Source: Archilochus colubris (lineage: Eukaryota; Chordata; Aves; Apodiformes; Trochilidae). Taken from it: a stretch of 64,000 nucleotides of DNA. The notes beneath the pieces are model-generated. The model was not told where the DNA came from. It did not search any database and saw only the letters and a program-made list of their open reading frames with translations. Both the position numbers and the translations under genes were made by a program. Of the stretch, positions 47,201 through 60,236 are shown one piece after another (within the stretch, counting starts at the first letter, position 1; each line of letters opens with the position of its first letter). The DNA is taken from positions 2,179,269-2,243,268 of the forward strand of contig CM041102.1 of the NCBI GenBank assembly GCA_023079485.1, in the 5' to 3' direction.

Positions 47201-50200
47201 CAGAAAGGGAGAACAGAAAGGAAAGGGTTTTTTAAGCTCTAAGTTTTGCTGCTTATGAAGTTCCTTTTGGTATGGTCAAGTCTTATGGACCTGGCAAAAC
47301 TTTGATAGGACTTTTCCATCTGAGCCCTTCTTGGCATGAACCTCAGGCAGTGTAAATCCCCTTTGCCAATGCTCAGTACTCAGCCCTGTGAGCTGCAGCT
47401 GGCAAAAGAACCATCCTGTAATAAAACCTGTGCAGAGCTGAGCAGTTTGGTCACTTGTGAAGATAACTCTCCAAATGGTTCACTGCTGGTGCCCCAGTTG
47501 GCTGCTGCTCTGGAAGGAATTAAAAAAACCCCAAAACTGGACACAAGTCTTGCCCTCCTCCCTGCACAGTGCAAAGGTTTGGCACCCTGAAATGCCACAA
47601 ATTAAAGTTTCACTTGTACTTCAAATCAGGATTCTCCAAACCCTGCCATCTCCAGGGTAGTTCTCTATTCATTAGCCTGAGGAACATTTCTTTTTCTTGT
47701 AGCACTGCGTGAAGTCTAGGTTTGCATTTCAAACCCTAAGCAGGTAGGATTAGCAATAGATCTCACAGCACGTGCCCTCCCTGATCCAAAGTCACCAATT
47801 TGGATCCATTCACAAATGCTTGGATCTACAGATGTCCTTATCTGGGTATACAAGGCTTATCTTTGATACAGGGCATGTTTCTCCCTAACTTTTCATGGAG
47901 GGATCATTGTCATTGCAAAGCTTGAACTTCTGTGAAACACAAGGTGTGTGATTTCATTGGAGTTTGGTAACAGGCAGCTGAAAAGCAACATTCTGCCTAG
48001 AAAATGCAAGCAAAAAACAAAGAAGTCATATATTATTCAGCTAAACTTCTAAAAGTGTGTTTTAATACAGCACCAAGTGTGTTTGCATTTTTTATTACAG
48101 AATACAGCATTCAGCAGCCTGTGATACAACAGTTCAGACTGTTGGCAGCTGTGATCCAGTTTCCATTTCTCTGAGTGCAAGATTCAGGGTGTGGAAACTT
48201 TCTACTTCCTTGGAAACTCTTCTGAAAACGGGTTTTCACTCAATTCAGCCTCTAAGTGTTTAAGAGGTGACTGAAATTCTGAAAGTGGACTGACTGTTTT
48301 AGTGCCATTGGCAACCTTGGAAAGTTTCTCACTATGTGAAGGAAAAGGGGAGGGGGGGAAATAAAAATGGGGGAGAAACCTACATTATTAAAAATCTAAC
48401 TCAGGATTTTCAGTGAACACCTTCTGCCTCTCCCCCTCTACTCCTTTGAAAAGCAGGAGGTGAAAATAGCATGATACTTTTCACTTTGAAATATTATTCA
48501 CCCTCTGCAACAAAATCTCTACCCGTGTCATTGCAGCTTCCCTTCCTGCTATTGCTCAGCACCACTGGTTCAGTGTGATTGGCTACAGGCTGTATTTAAC
48601 AACAACAAAAAAATGTATTTCAGAAAAAATGTCACCATCATCCAAGTAGCAGGCAAGATTTTGCCTGAATATATGTCACGACGAGGATATTCCCCAAAAA
48701 ATTAGGAAGGCAGCACAGTTAACTGACCCGAAACAGAAAATCCCACAGGATGGGATTAATTTCACCCAAATTTCCTCACCTAAATTTAGGCATGTATTTA
48801 AAGCTGCTCGGTGATGGGAGATGACTGCTTGGGGAGGGTGATTCACCCCACCAGGAGCTGGGTAGATGAATCATGCTCTGGATGCTCTTGCCATTCCCTG
48901 CTGATGATGGCAGAAAGGGGCTGCTGAGCTCACGTGCCACTGGGACAGTGCTGCTGGCAGGAGGGATGGATCAATACTGCACACACTTTCCTCTCCCCCC
49001 CAAGGCTGATGGTGGCCCCGTGGTGGCCATCCTGGAGGGCCTGGAGCTGCTTTTCTCTGCTCCATCTGCCATGGTACAGCTCTTGACAGTCAGGTCAAGA
49101 GTTGGCGTTGTGTTGCTTCAGGCGTGTGTGAAATCAGCAGAAGCCTACAGAAGGCTCATTAAGAAAAAGTAGGCACTGCCCATCATTATGAATAGGTTCA
49201 GATTAACCAGAGAAAAAAAACAAATTTTCTGCAGCTGTTGGGAAGGGAGGGAGTTCTCCAAAGTTGGACTAACTGGAAAAATGCATTACTTAAAAATCCG
49301 TTGTATTATCCGTCCGTCTACCAGATATTAGCACCTTAAGAGACAGAAAGGAATAAAACTACTCCAAAATTCAAAGACAGAAATAAACCCAGTTTGGAAA
49401 AAGAAAAAAAATCTGCCTTCTTCAATCTGTATCTTGTCTCATTGAGTCTGATGTTAGGATTGTGTCACCACTTCAGAGCTGAGGATTTGAGAGTCCCAAG
49501 AAGACTGAAATGAGGCCAAGGAGTCCAAAGCAGGAGATGGTTCCTGCCCAAAGACAGAGAAACTCAGGATGGATCAACTCTGAGGAACAACCCATTTTTA
49601 AACCCAGTTTCCCCAAACCATACGACCCTTGATCTGTAAAGTGATTCAGAATGATTTGGGTTCTGGCATCTGTAAGTAAAATCTTTTTTTTCTGTCTAGC
49701 AGTAGTCTGCTTCTGCCTCCACTTAACTTTGGTCTCCTAATCTTGACCTAATCTCACTTTTCCCCTTTTCTATTTCTTATCACCACTCCATTTTAAAATC
49801 CTGACATTCCTTACCTTTGGGCAACCTTTATTATACAAGGAAAAGTTAGTACTGACCAAACTAATCTTGGGATGGTTAAAGAAATAACTCTGTTCCCAAT
49901 GGAAATATCTGAAATTCCACAGCAATACCATGAGAAACTAATCTTGAATTTGATCTGATTTTGCAGGATGATTCATGGTTTCTGACTCGAGAAAAGTAAA
50001 CTTGTTGATTAGAGTTGAGGTATCTCATCTTTAACAAAGAGATGTTATTTAATTTCTTGCTTCTAACCAAAGGAAACCATTTTCTCTTGCTGTCTTGCCA
50101 ATAAATTATGAATATTAATAGCTGACCTCCACTGTGGACAGAGTAACACATGGAAATGGACTATATCTCACTAAGCAGCCAAAGGAGATGGGGCAGGACC

Positions 50201-53200
50201 CAAAGCAACAAGGGGAGTTTGCAGAGAAGCTCTTCCTGAGCACGTTCAGGGCCAGCAAAGCATCGTCTCAGCTGGACAGTCCTGACCTCTGATTCCAGTT
50301 GGCTGAGTTGGGTTTTGTTGTTGTTGCTGTTTCAGTGGAACTTTTTGGAACAGGCTGTGCATTTCTCAGGAGGAGAATAATGCACATGCCACAACCCAGC
50401 GTTTTCAGTTGCCACGGAAGGAATGGGGCTGCTTTCATAAGCTGGCTGAGGTCTTCTTGGTGCTCCCTGGGATTTATTCACCCACTGGTGGGTCTGTAAG
50501 GGGAGCTCAGTGCTGTGTCTGCATTCCTATTCCCAGATGTCCATCACCTGACACTTTTACAAGGGATTATTTTCTTGGATGGCAGTTAAACTCCTATATC
50601 ACACTTTCCTTCAGGTGTGATTGGAAATTCTGTCTTTCTGCATAAACATGGCAAAACCTTGCAGACCTCTACAGCAGTCAGAATGGGAGCAAATCTTGTT
50701 TACTATTATCCTATTAGCATTTCATTATTGTTACATACAATAAAACAACTACGTTCTCTGTTGCCAGAGTACTACAGCAGAAGGAAACACCACTGACTAA
50801 ATAATTCCTGTAAACTAATTAATAGGAAGGATGCTAGAAAAGTCTGCAACTACAAGTTCAAAGCCTGCACGTACGTAGCTGTGAACAAACCACACGTGGC
50901 TGGGTCTTTCAGTCAGCCAACTACACCATTTGGCATAGTGCACACATCCAAACAATACCTAAAATCATGACCCAAACACACTAACCTGGCAGTGGAGAGC
51001 CTTTGTTAGCAGCAGCAGACAGCTGAAAGAATTTGATTTATAATTTATTACCAAAAAAATATAAAAATAAAACCAAAGCCTCTTGCCAGCTGTTGCTGTT
51101 AATGGAGCCAATTCAGCACATGAAGCAAAGCAGATTGTCCAGACTGACACAGGGTGAATTTCTGATTTCTAGACTTGTCCTCTTTTTGACATGTGCAACT
51201 GAACCCTAATTTAAGCTGTTGTTTCTATCAGGTAAAGACATTGCTGTAATTATCTGCTGCAGTTGTTAACTTGCTTAACTTGCTGATTCACTGCTGTGCC
51301 TTCTTCTCCAAGAAGGTCCAAAGAAAGGATGAGTTTGCAAAAGAAAGCAAGTGCTGGGGAGATGGAAATTGCTTTTGCTTCTGGACCAGCACTGTTGTAG
51401 CCAGAGTTTTGGGTTGTGCTGGCTGGAGCTCACTCATGCTGTAAGTACAGGCTGAAAAGGACCTGGGAGTTGGAGCAGTGGGAGGAGGCAGCAGGAGGGA
51501 CTCAGACCCGAGGTGGCTTCTTGCCACTCTTCTGGGGATATTTACAACCTGGAGCTGCTCAGTTTTAGCAGCCTGGTTGACACAGTGAATCACAGTCAGA
51601 TAAATAGCATGGACATCCCTGCTTGCTTGCAGCTTGGTGCATGTAGGATATTAAAGAGCAAGTCTGTGTCCCACCAGCTAATTCCAGAAGGACCCAGATA
51701 CAAGGGAGGAACCATACAACCACTTAAACCCAATGTGCATTCCCTGGAAGTACTGTAGAGGTACAAGAGATGCCAGGGAGGTTTTCACAGGGCTGAATAT
51801 CACCCTTTTCATCCCATTACCTGACAGGTTGAGAGGCAGAGCTGAGATCCCCTGTGGCTGAGGGACCATATCATCCCTTCACACTTTCAGGCCATGTGTG
51901 AGTCTCAAATCAATGTAAGAAGGGATGTAATCCACCCATAGCAAAGCTGGGGGCTGGGTAAGCAGTGGCAGCATCTGCAGTTACAGAGGCTTAGCTTACA
52001 TTTATTTCACATGGAGGAAATTTAAGACAGTAAAAGAAGATATTTTGGCTAGCCTTAATCCTTAGCAACCTCCTAACGATTTATGCAGCCACTCATTTCT
52101 GAAGAAAGAACAGATCTCATGGGTAAAGGTTAATATCTGTGAAAGAAACATTTCCCCACCCCCATTACTATATTTTCTTTGCCAGATTATTTTTCCAGAT
52201 GGAGAATGTTTAGTTGTTTGTTTGTTATGAATTGTACCCAAGAAAAGGTTAAGAAAGTTCTTGATATCTTTTTTTCCTTTTTTCTTTTAGAGGGATGGGA
52301 GCTAACAACCTTAAACTGAGGAAAGCTGGGCAGCCAGGGATGTCTGGACAATCCTGGAATATGTTGTCCTGATTCCTGCAAAACCAATAAATCTCACAAA
52401 GCTACACTCAGTTGACAGAACATATCCAAGGGATAGAAATTTCTTTATCTTGAGTTCAAGGATGCTTCAGCCAAAGGACTTGTTTGAGATTTATGCCAAA
52501 TTCTGCTTCAATAGAATGTACTTCACCACATATCCTATAACATCACTGCTCAGTAGAAGTGTTAGTGAGCAGCAGGTTTCTATTTCACCCCTCTCTCTGG
52601 TGGGGTGGCATGGGCCTTGTGATGGAGGCACACCATGGTCACTCACCCATCCAGCTCTTTCTACTCCTTCTGCCCCTCAGGATTCTTTCCTAGCCACATG
52701 CCAGAGGTCTTGGGGAAAATGGAAAAAAGTCTGAATGTGTATAAATATTTCCTTCTGTCAGTAATATTAGCAACCTGAATAACCTGTCCCTGCACATGCT
52801 GAGCTGATTTTTTTTTCCTCAGTGTTGCTCCACTGGATGGATTTGAGGGTTTTTCACCACCTAAACGGAGAACATGGTCTGGCCCTCCAGCTCTGAGCCA
52901 CCACTGCTACTGAAACCCAAGAAGAAGGTGGATGAAATGCTGGTGGAGCCATTCCTCCTTTGGATTTTATGCTGTTGTTACCTCCCAGTTGGAAAATAGG
53001 GTAGTATAGCTTGGCCTGGAGACATCAGCTGTTAGGAAATTTCAACAAGTAAAGATGCAAAACAGAGCAGTTGAGACAGTGAGATAACAAAGGAGACCTT
53101 AAAAAAAATAGTTACATCGAAAAAAGGACATCAAATATGTCTAAGATCAATGGAAATAGGGGAAAGAAAAAAAAGATGAGATGATAGGGCATGTGATGGA

Positions 53201-54087
53201 AGAGGGGATGGGTTGCTTGAGAAATCATCTAATGCAGACATTGTAGCATATTATGCTCCATTCTGGCAGCATGATGAGGGGAGATTGCTGCCAAAGAGGC
53301 AGATAACTAGAGGAGAAAAGCAAACAGAAAACAGGGCAGGGGAGATGTCAGGCTTGCTTGTGAAGGAAGGTCAGCAGAGGTGCTCGTGTTTTCCTTGGTT
53401 ATGTGGTGACAGCATCGAGTGGAGCAAATCACAGCTGAGTGATTTTTAGAGTTACTCTGGGAACACAGAGGGGGAGCTGTGGGCAGCAAGGGGTTTCATC
53501 CCAGTCAGAGGTCTGTGCTAGTGGGCAGATACTTACAGGGAAGCGTAAGGTGAGGTGTGGGAGGTCTGGCTACAAAAGCAACATCATGCAGTGTTGTGTT
53601 ACCAACTAACATATGTGAGGGCCCAGCAGGACAACAAGGAGGAGAAACATCCATGATTCAGGATGGGAAAGAGATGGAAGAGGTGGGATTAGGTCCCTAG
53701 GCACATCTCAGCACATCTCCTCCCTGCCTCAACATCCTCAGTGCCCAGTGTCCTGCCTGGTGCAGCCCCTCACTGGGATGGCTGGAGCTGCAGCTCACCC
53801 CTGTGATGGATGGACTGATGGGATCCCCATTCCCACACTTTCCAACATCCATCTGCAAATCCTAGGAGGGATGAATGCAGCCCAGCTGCCAATTGGCCTT
53901 ACAGATTTGAGGGCTACCATCCAGTTGGCGTCCAGCAGGTTATTCACACTGGAACAGGAAGCAAACTTCTTGCTGCAATTACCCTCCAATTTCTACTGTT
54001 TACCCCAAGAATAAACTGATTGCTGCTGTAAAACACCCCTCCCACCAGGGCCAGGAGTGAAGGATGGAAGAAAAGAATGTCAGCCAA
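44269..54087. other. Long non-coding stretch, no gene recognised
   Basis: Nearly 10 kb of sequence with A-rich runs (for example 44735-44755, 45385-45405 and 46257-46271) and a G-run cluster near 48345-48375. Open frames are short and occur on both strands. Homeodomain-like TAATTA-rich patches occur around 46720-46745. I cannot support any gene, RNA or named mobile element. Confidence 0.55.
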
Positions 54088-54125
54088 TTGGTCAGTGGCC
54101 AAATGACTGGCCAGTGGCCAACTGG
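54088..54125. promoter_or_regulatory. Tandem pair of NFI-like full sites (19-bp duplication)
   Basis: Two 19-bp units at 54088-54106 and 54107-54125 agree at 15 positions. The first carries TTGGT-CAGTG-GCCAA (54088-54102) and the second CTGGC-CAGTG-GCCAA (54107-54121). Each differs by one base from the nuclear factor I consensus TTGGC-N5-GCCAA. The centres are 19 bp apart, close to two helical turns. ACTGGCCAGT at 54106-54115 is also a perfect palindrome. Binding is inferred from motif match only. Confidence 0.45.
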
Positions 54126-55775
54126 CATCCCCAGGTCTTACTCACAATGGAAGAGGCCTCGAGTGGCTCTCTGCAGATAACCTGCCTGGCATTTTCCCCT
54201 GTTTACCCTACAAATACACCAAATGTCACATGCTAAATCAGCATTTCCCTGATGGCCTGGCAGAAACATGGTAACCAGGGCAGGTCTTGACTTTCCCACT
54301 AAAAAAAAAAGTCAGTTTGAGATTTAGGAATAGGGTCTGAAAGGGAAGTGTCAGCAAGCTGGAGAAGGGCTACATAATTCCATGGAGATGCACCATGGAA
54401 TCTCTCAGGGATTCAGCCCTAAATGCCACTTCCCACTGTCCATCTTGAGTCTCTTATTTCCTTTTTATTATGTGCTTGGAAGAAAGACAGCAGGGGATAT
54501 TATTCCACACCTGTATGTCTACTGATTTCCCAGCCAAAGAAGAGCAAAGCTCTGCCTTGCAGTCCTAGATCCCTAATGTCACTTTAGTGTCCCCTAATCC
54601 CTTTGGGAAGGGGCAGGCTGGTTTGTAAGCAGTTTTGCAGCCATGCATGGACAGGCAGCCTCACTGGAGCCAGCCCACCTCTGCTTCCAGCTCTAACCCT
54701 GCAGGAGGACCTTTCAGTGGTGTCTCTTAATTGCCATCCACTCCATAATCACTCCTCTATTTCTGTCTTTCTAAATCCTGCAAAGCCAATTTTGGACACC
54801 GGGAGTAAATATTATTTGTTTTTCCCTTTTAATGTTGTTATCCCAGCAAAGAGGAGGGACAGGAGTGAGTCACTACAGCCTTTTGCAAAACATCCCAGGA
54901 AAAGTGTGTCCCTGAAAGAGCGAGAAACCTCAGCTCAGGAGAGGTGACAAGATCCTTCAGGCTTAAAAATTATGGGAATGGAATATTCCAGCAGGGGTGG
55001 ACAGTGATAAGCACTAAAGCAGCAAGCTCCAGAGCTGTCTGAGCACTGCTGGATATTAGCAGTTGTATTGGATTGCATGCCTAACTTCTCTTTTTCCATG
55101 AGGAATGATGCTTAGCTCAGCAGCTCAGGTCCCCACACTAAGCCCCAGCTCCAGGCTGAGCTTTGCAGCCTCAGCTGTCACCCGTGTCTGGGGAAAGCAA
55201 AGGCCATGGAGTGAAATGCCTGGGGGCTTTGCTCTTTATACCGGTGGGAAAGATGCACCAAGCTGCTCAAGGGAGAGCTGCAGAGGGTTCTCCATAAACC
55301 AACAAGCAGGAATGCAGGGATTCACTGCTTTTGCATTTCCACAGAGCATTTCAAGCTGGTTACTCTCAGCCTGAAATCCCTGGTAAGGGAAGGAAATGCC
55401 TGCCCAGATGGGTTTGCTGGGTACTAAGTGGAGCAAGCTACCAAAGGTCAGTCAGGAGATGAGGGCAAAACCCAACCATATTAACCCTAAAAATGTCCCT
55501 GCCTCCTTTAAAATGCTTCCTTGTGGCACTTGTTTGCAAGCACCTAAGCCTGATGGTTTTGTTGAGATGTATATATTCCCCTGGAAAGAAAAAGCCCCTG
55601 TGACAGACCCTATGGAGGTTGCTGCAAGGCTGTAAAATTTAATAGCAAACAGATTACATACTTAGCAATAGACTAAGCACAATTAGGCCTCACATTCCTC
55701 TCACTCCTATAAATAACTCTCAGTTTCCTCTCTGTGTCTGCAAATTTCATTAGTATGATGGAAAGAAAAGAAAAA
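54126..55775. other. Non-coding stretch, no gene recognised
   Basis: Unique-looking sequence. A 114-codon frame at 54603-54947 shows no recognisable motif. Nothing else is supportable. Confidence 0.5.
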
Positions 55776-55795
55776 TACACACACACACACACAAG
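55776..55795. repeat. (AC)n dinucleotide microsatellite
   Basis: About ten AC units follow an A-rich stretch. Confidence 0.9.
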
Positions 55796-58700
55796 CCCCA
55801 AGCTCTCTTTTCTTGCAAAGCCCAGAGCTGATCTCTCAATCAAGGGCTTTGTTCAGGCTGGGGGAGGGAGCAGGGAGTTAAAACACCCACCTCCACCAAG
55901 CCCTGGGCCATGTGTTCCTGGTCACAAAGGACAAAATTTTCTGCAGATGGTTTAGGAACTCACCTGCAAGAAACAACAACAACAATAAAAATCCCCCCTT
56001 TACTCCAATCTGTGTGTGCAACCTGCAGCTGAGCAGGGATGTCCTCCTGCCTCTTGGAGCATCATCATCTCTGCTGGGTCTCCAACACCAGCAGGAAGGG
56101 TGGATGTCACCCCCAGGTCAAAGCCATCCCCCTGCCACAGCTGTGCCCTCTTCAGATCTCAAGCCTGGGCTTGAAGTTGCCCAGATTCAGCTGTGAATGC
56201 AATCTTCATAAAAAGAGTCAATGCTACAACTCTTCACTGATTGTTTGAGGCTGGATGGGCTGCACAGGACCTTGAAAATCTTAAACATCTGCATTTTGTC
56301 TTGGCTGAGCAGAGAGCCAACAAATAGCCCATGCATTGAGTGTACATATACAGGGGGGGCAATTCCATGGGGTGGAAGTGTCCTCAGTGATGGCCTCTTC
56401 TATCCATGTACTGAAGAAACATTGGAATCAATACCATGCAGGAATCTCCCTGTGCAAGGATGAGCTGGGGAGTCGCATCCTTGGAGCTGAGATTCTGCCT
56501 GTACCACATCAGCAAAAGGTCCACAGCACCAGGGACAGCCAGAGGCACAGCTGATGATCAAGCCATGGCCAGCCTCCAAAGGGAAGCACTTCCCAGCTCA
56601 CACTCTGCCATTTTGTTCACTTACATCACAAATTCAGCAACACAATTTAATCCTTGCACTGTTATCTTCCACCAGCTTTACAAATCCCATTAAGTTTTTA
56701 CCAAAGTTAAATACTTGCTGCATTCAGTTCATTTTTGTTTTAGTCTCCAGTGGCTGAAGGATGCTGAGATTGAAAGATCCAGATGAATCAAAGGAGTCAA
56801 AGGCTGGAAGAGCCTATTGTTCTGCCCCAACATTTAATGACCTCTTACTCAGTCTATTATTTTGCCTCATCAATCCATTCCTATCAGCCAAAAAGTAATA
56901 CTGTGTGTCTGCAAATAATCAGGTCCTGGTCCTAAAGCCCATAATGAGTTCATCTCGATGCAAAAGAAATGTTATCTCTAATGTGTTAAAATTCCAAATT
57001 GCTGCCTACCTTTGAAGTAGTGTAAAGTCCCCATCACCAGTATTGAGGAAATGAATCACTTGAAGCCACGCTTTGAACACCACCTCGTTATTATTAGAAT
57101 AGGGAAGCAGAGCTGAAGATAAAGTTTGATTTCACACAATGGAAAAATACTGTACAGTGGGTGAGAGGCCTGCCTGCTAAGAAGATAATGCCAAGTTTGA
57201 TGAGAAAAAAAAAAAAACTTTATATTTCCTCTCCCTTGAAATCTGAGTGTATGTTTTCCAGGTCGAGTGGAAAGGAGCAGGTTGTAAGATGTCACTCAGC
57301 ACTGGAGGAGAGGAGCCCTCCCTTTGCCAGCTGCAGTTCCACAGGGGAAAGATGCAGCACTCACCAGAAGTGTTTTACATGGTGTGAAACATTTCCCTCT
57401 CTGGGTTACCTGCATGCTGAGGAGAACCAGACAGGCTGGAGTGGTTCTGACCCATGTTTTAATCACCTGCCTTTCAACAGCTTCTCCCTCCAAGGGGCCC
57501 TTTAGAAAAAAATCATTTTCCTTTCATTGCACACCTCCTTCTCTTGATAGGAAAAGAAACCAAAGCCACCCTGACTTTGCCTTCAAGAGGAGGTGAACCC
57601 CTCAAGTGAACCCCTCGGTTTTTGGGGACCTGTGAATTCACTTGAACCAGAAATAGATGCAGGCTGGGGATGGCTAAAATGGGATTTCTGCAGAGCAAAC
57701 AGTGCTGTGCAAAGCAAGGTTAGGGTGGGGAAAACACAATTTGTGCTTCCCAGGCTCCATCAGCCTGGGCCACCAGCAGTCAGGGGATACAGCCTAAGAA
57801 TGTCCCTTTTACACTCATTTCCCTGCCCTGGGGACAATGGCTTCTCAAGTGCTTTTTTTTAAAAAAAACACAATATTCAAACCAAACTTCATACCAGAGC
57901 TTTGGAAGGGTGATTTTGCACTTGATGTATAAACCATAACGTCCAAAATAATGTAGACAAATCTTTCTGTTAAATAAATGACTTCTGAATCAGTTGTAAA
58001 ACTTGGTTTCTTTCCCTCTGGATTCAGTTCCCCTCACCTCCTCAGCAGAGTCCACTCCAGGGAAAAGTGCTAAGCAGAGCTTTGCAAACTGTTCTCCCAC
58101 TTTTCCTGTCTTATAAATGCAAGCCTGCCATTAGGTTCATGGATATTCTGCCTGAGATTAAGGACACTCTCAAAAACACTGACCTAGAGCAGGGATCTGC
58201 CACAAAACCCAGGATTTTCACCAAATTCCCATGCTCAGAATTAAAGCCAGGCAGTAGGACTTGACCAATAAGCAACCCAAAATAACATTCCCCTGGGCTG
58301 AGGCTCCCCAAAACAGCAGCAGCCAGCTCAGAGGCTGCTTGCTATTGACATCCCATTTTGTCCATGTTTTTAGCAGGGCCAGGGTAGAGGTTTGCAAATG
58401 CAACTCAGTGCTCTTGGAAAGTCCTGTGGCTAAAATATATTTTTATTTATTCACTTGACTTCCACTGTAGGTGGCTAAAGCTGATTTTTTTTTTTTAAAT
58501 GTTTCCTTTTCCCTCATGCACTCAGTAACGTTCATGTCTTTTTCACCCAAGGATAATTGAATCTCCAAGCACACCACCACTATCAGCATTAAATCTTCCC
58601 TGACATACATACACATTATTGGATTTTATTAAAAGACATTGGTGCACCATGAAAAAAAAAACACATCTCCCCAGAAAGCTAAAGCTTTTCCAAGAAACCA

Positions 58701-60228
58701 AAAGGCTGTTTTGAGGAGCCCACAGCAAATGATGACTGCCTCATCCTACTGGATTTAAAAAAAAGGATATTTTCACCCAATCTAGAAAGATGTACAAATA
58801 ATGGAAGTTTGGCTTACCCCACAGTGACTCTGGGCCCACACAGAAGGAAGAAGAAATAGATAATCTCCCAAATCAGAGCAGGAGGGTATTTGAGGCCATC
58901 AAAGCCACATCAGTCCAGTGGTCCATAGCTGCAGGTAGATGTTCACTAGGAGGCAGGTAAAAAAAAATGCAAAAAAAGGGTTTTTTTTTTCCCCTGTTCC
59001 CTGAAGAATTTGTCAGAGGGTCCATGGCTGGCAGCCTCCCCTTGCAGCAAGCAGTGCAGCCAAAGCAAGAGGTGACTGGCACTGAAATTACTCCCCAATT
59101 AATATAGTTTTAAAGGCACTGACCTTCTTAACAGGTTTCTTTACTCATTGCTTACACATGGGGCTGGAAAGGGGCCATGCCAAGTGTCAATTGAATGTGA
59201 GTTTAGCAGTGATGTAATGTAATTACCCTTTAGAAGGTGCAGGTTGTGCAAGGGAAAAAACCTCAGCAAGAGATGATAGAAGCTAAAAAAAAAAAAAAAT
59301 AAATAAAGCCTTGATGAAGCTTTTAGAATGAAGGTTTGAGACTCAGTTCTGAGCCACTCCTGTAGGGTACCTAATAGTGTAAAGTCAGGGAAAAAACACA
59401 CTTTTCCAGAGGAAGGAAAAATGCCCATTGTTGTTTGAGCTTGTTCCTAGACAATCTCAGTAAAACCTTCTCCTTCCGACATTACACAATGGAGCATGTG
59501 CCAAAATCTGTGTTTTGGTTTCTGCCAGACAGCTGAGTGAAAACCAGGTGACTTCTCACTTCAGAAAGTAATATGTAATAAAATGCTATACTTGAGAATG
59601 TGCCTATTCTGCAGAAATGAAAACCAAGGAGAAGGAAAGAATCGAGTGATCTGAATTAGTGGCCGAGTTCTGAACACTGCAACAGAGAAAAAAAAGAAAA
59701 AAAAAGGGGGGAAAGGGCTCACTGAGGGCCCCCAATTCTTGCTGACCACCTCTGGGAGTGCTTTTCCCCTCACATCTTTTTGGGAAGCTTAAAATGAGAA
59801 GGTGATCCACAGGAGGGAGGGAGGAAATCAAGAGTTGTTTCTTCTAGAGGGTGAATTTCCATTTTAAAGGATGAGCTGCACGTCACGTACCTGTTGGGCA
59901 CTGTGATTGTCCCTCCCTGGCACATCCCAGGGGCAGTGGGTTGAGTGTGTGACACACAGTGTTGTCACCTCCAGGAGTGCTGTGACATGTCTGAGCACAC
60001 AGATACTTCAGGAATACAAAGCCCTTGTGAATGATGAAGCTGCCTTTGCCCCGAGCCTTGCAATCAAAACAAAAGAAAAATATTACTTTTGTTTTACTCA
60101 TCTTTTGTGGACTTGGTAAAATGTATAATAAATTCCATTAAGCTCCAAGTGAGTTAATTACTAGTTAGGAAACCCAATATATTCTCAGGGCTATTTTCCA
60201 GTTGTCATTTTGAAGGAGAAATTGGCTT
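55796..60228. other. Long non-coding stretch, no gene recognised
   Basis: About 4.4 kb with short A-runs (57206-57218, 57858-57868 and 59285-59299) and no recognised gene, RNA or named mobile element. Open frames reach 114 codons at 57161-57505 without motifs. Confidence 0.55.
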
Positions 60229-60236
60229 TGACGTCA
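60229..60236. promoter_or_regulatory. Full palindromic CRE (TGACGTCA)
   Basis: A perfect eight-base cyclic-AMP response element lies in otherwise CpG-poor, A/T-rich sequence. The CREB/ATF family binds this motif. It contains a CpG that decays readily in methylated DNA, so survival is mildly suggestive of function. No promoter is recognised beside it. Confidence 0.4.

Noticed and set aside
48345..48375. G-run cluster as a G-quadruplex
   Set aside because: The runs are unevenly spaced with a ten-base A/T loop, and there is no strand-matched promoter context; formation is possible but not supported.
56240..56275. GAGGCTGGATGGGCTG as a CR1 remnant
   Set aside because: The similarity covers only about 20 bases and the neighbouring sequence does not follow the CR1 consensus.
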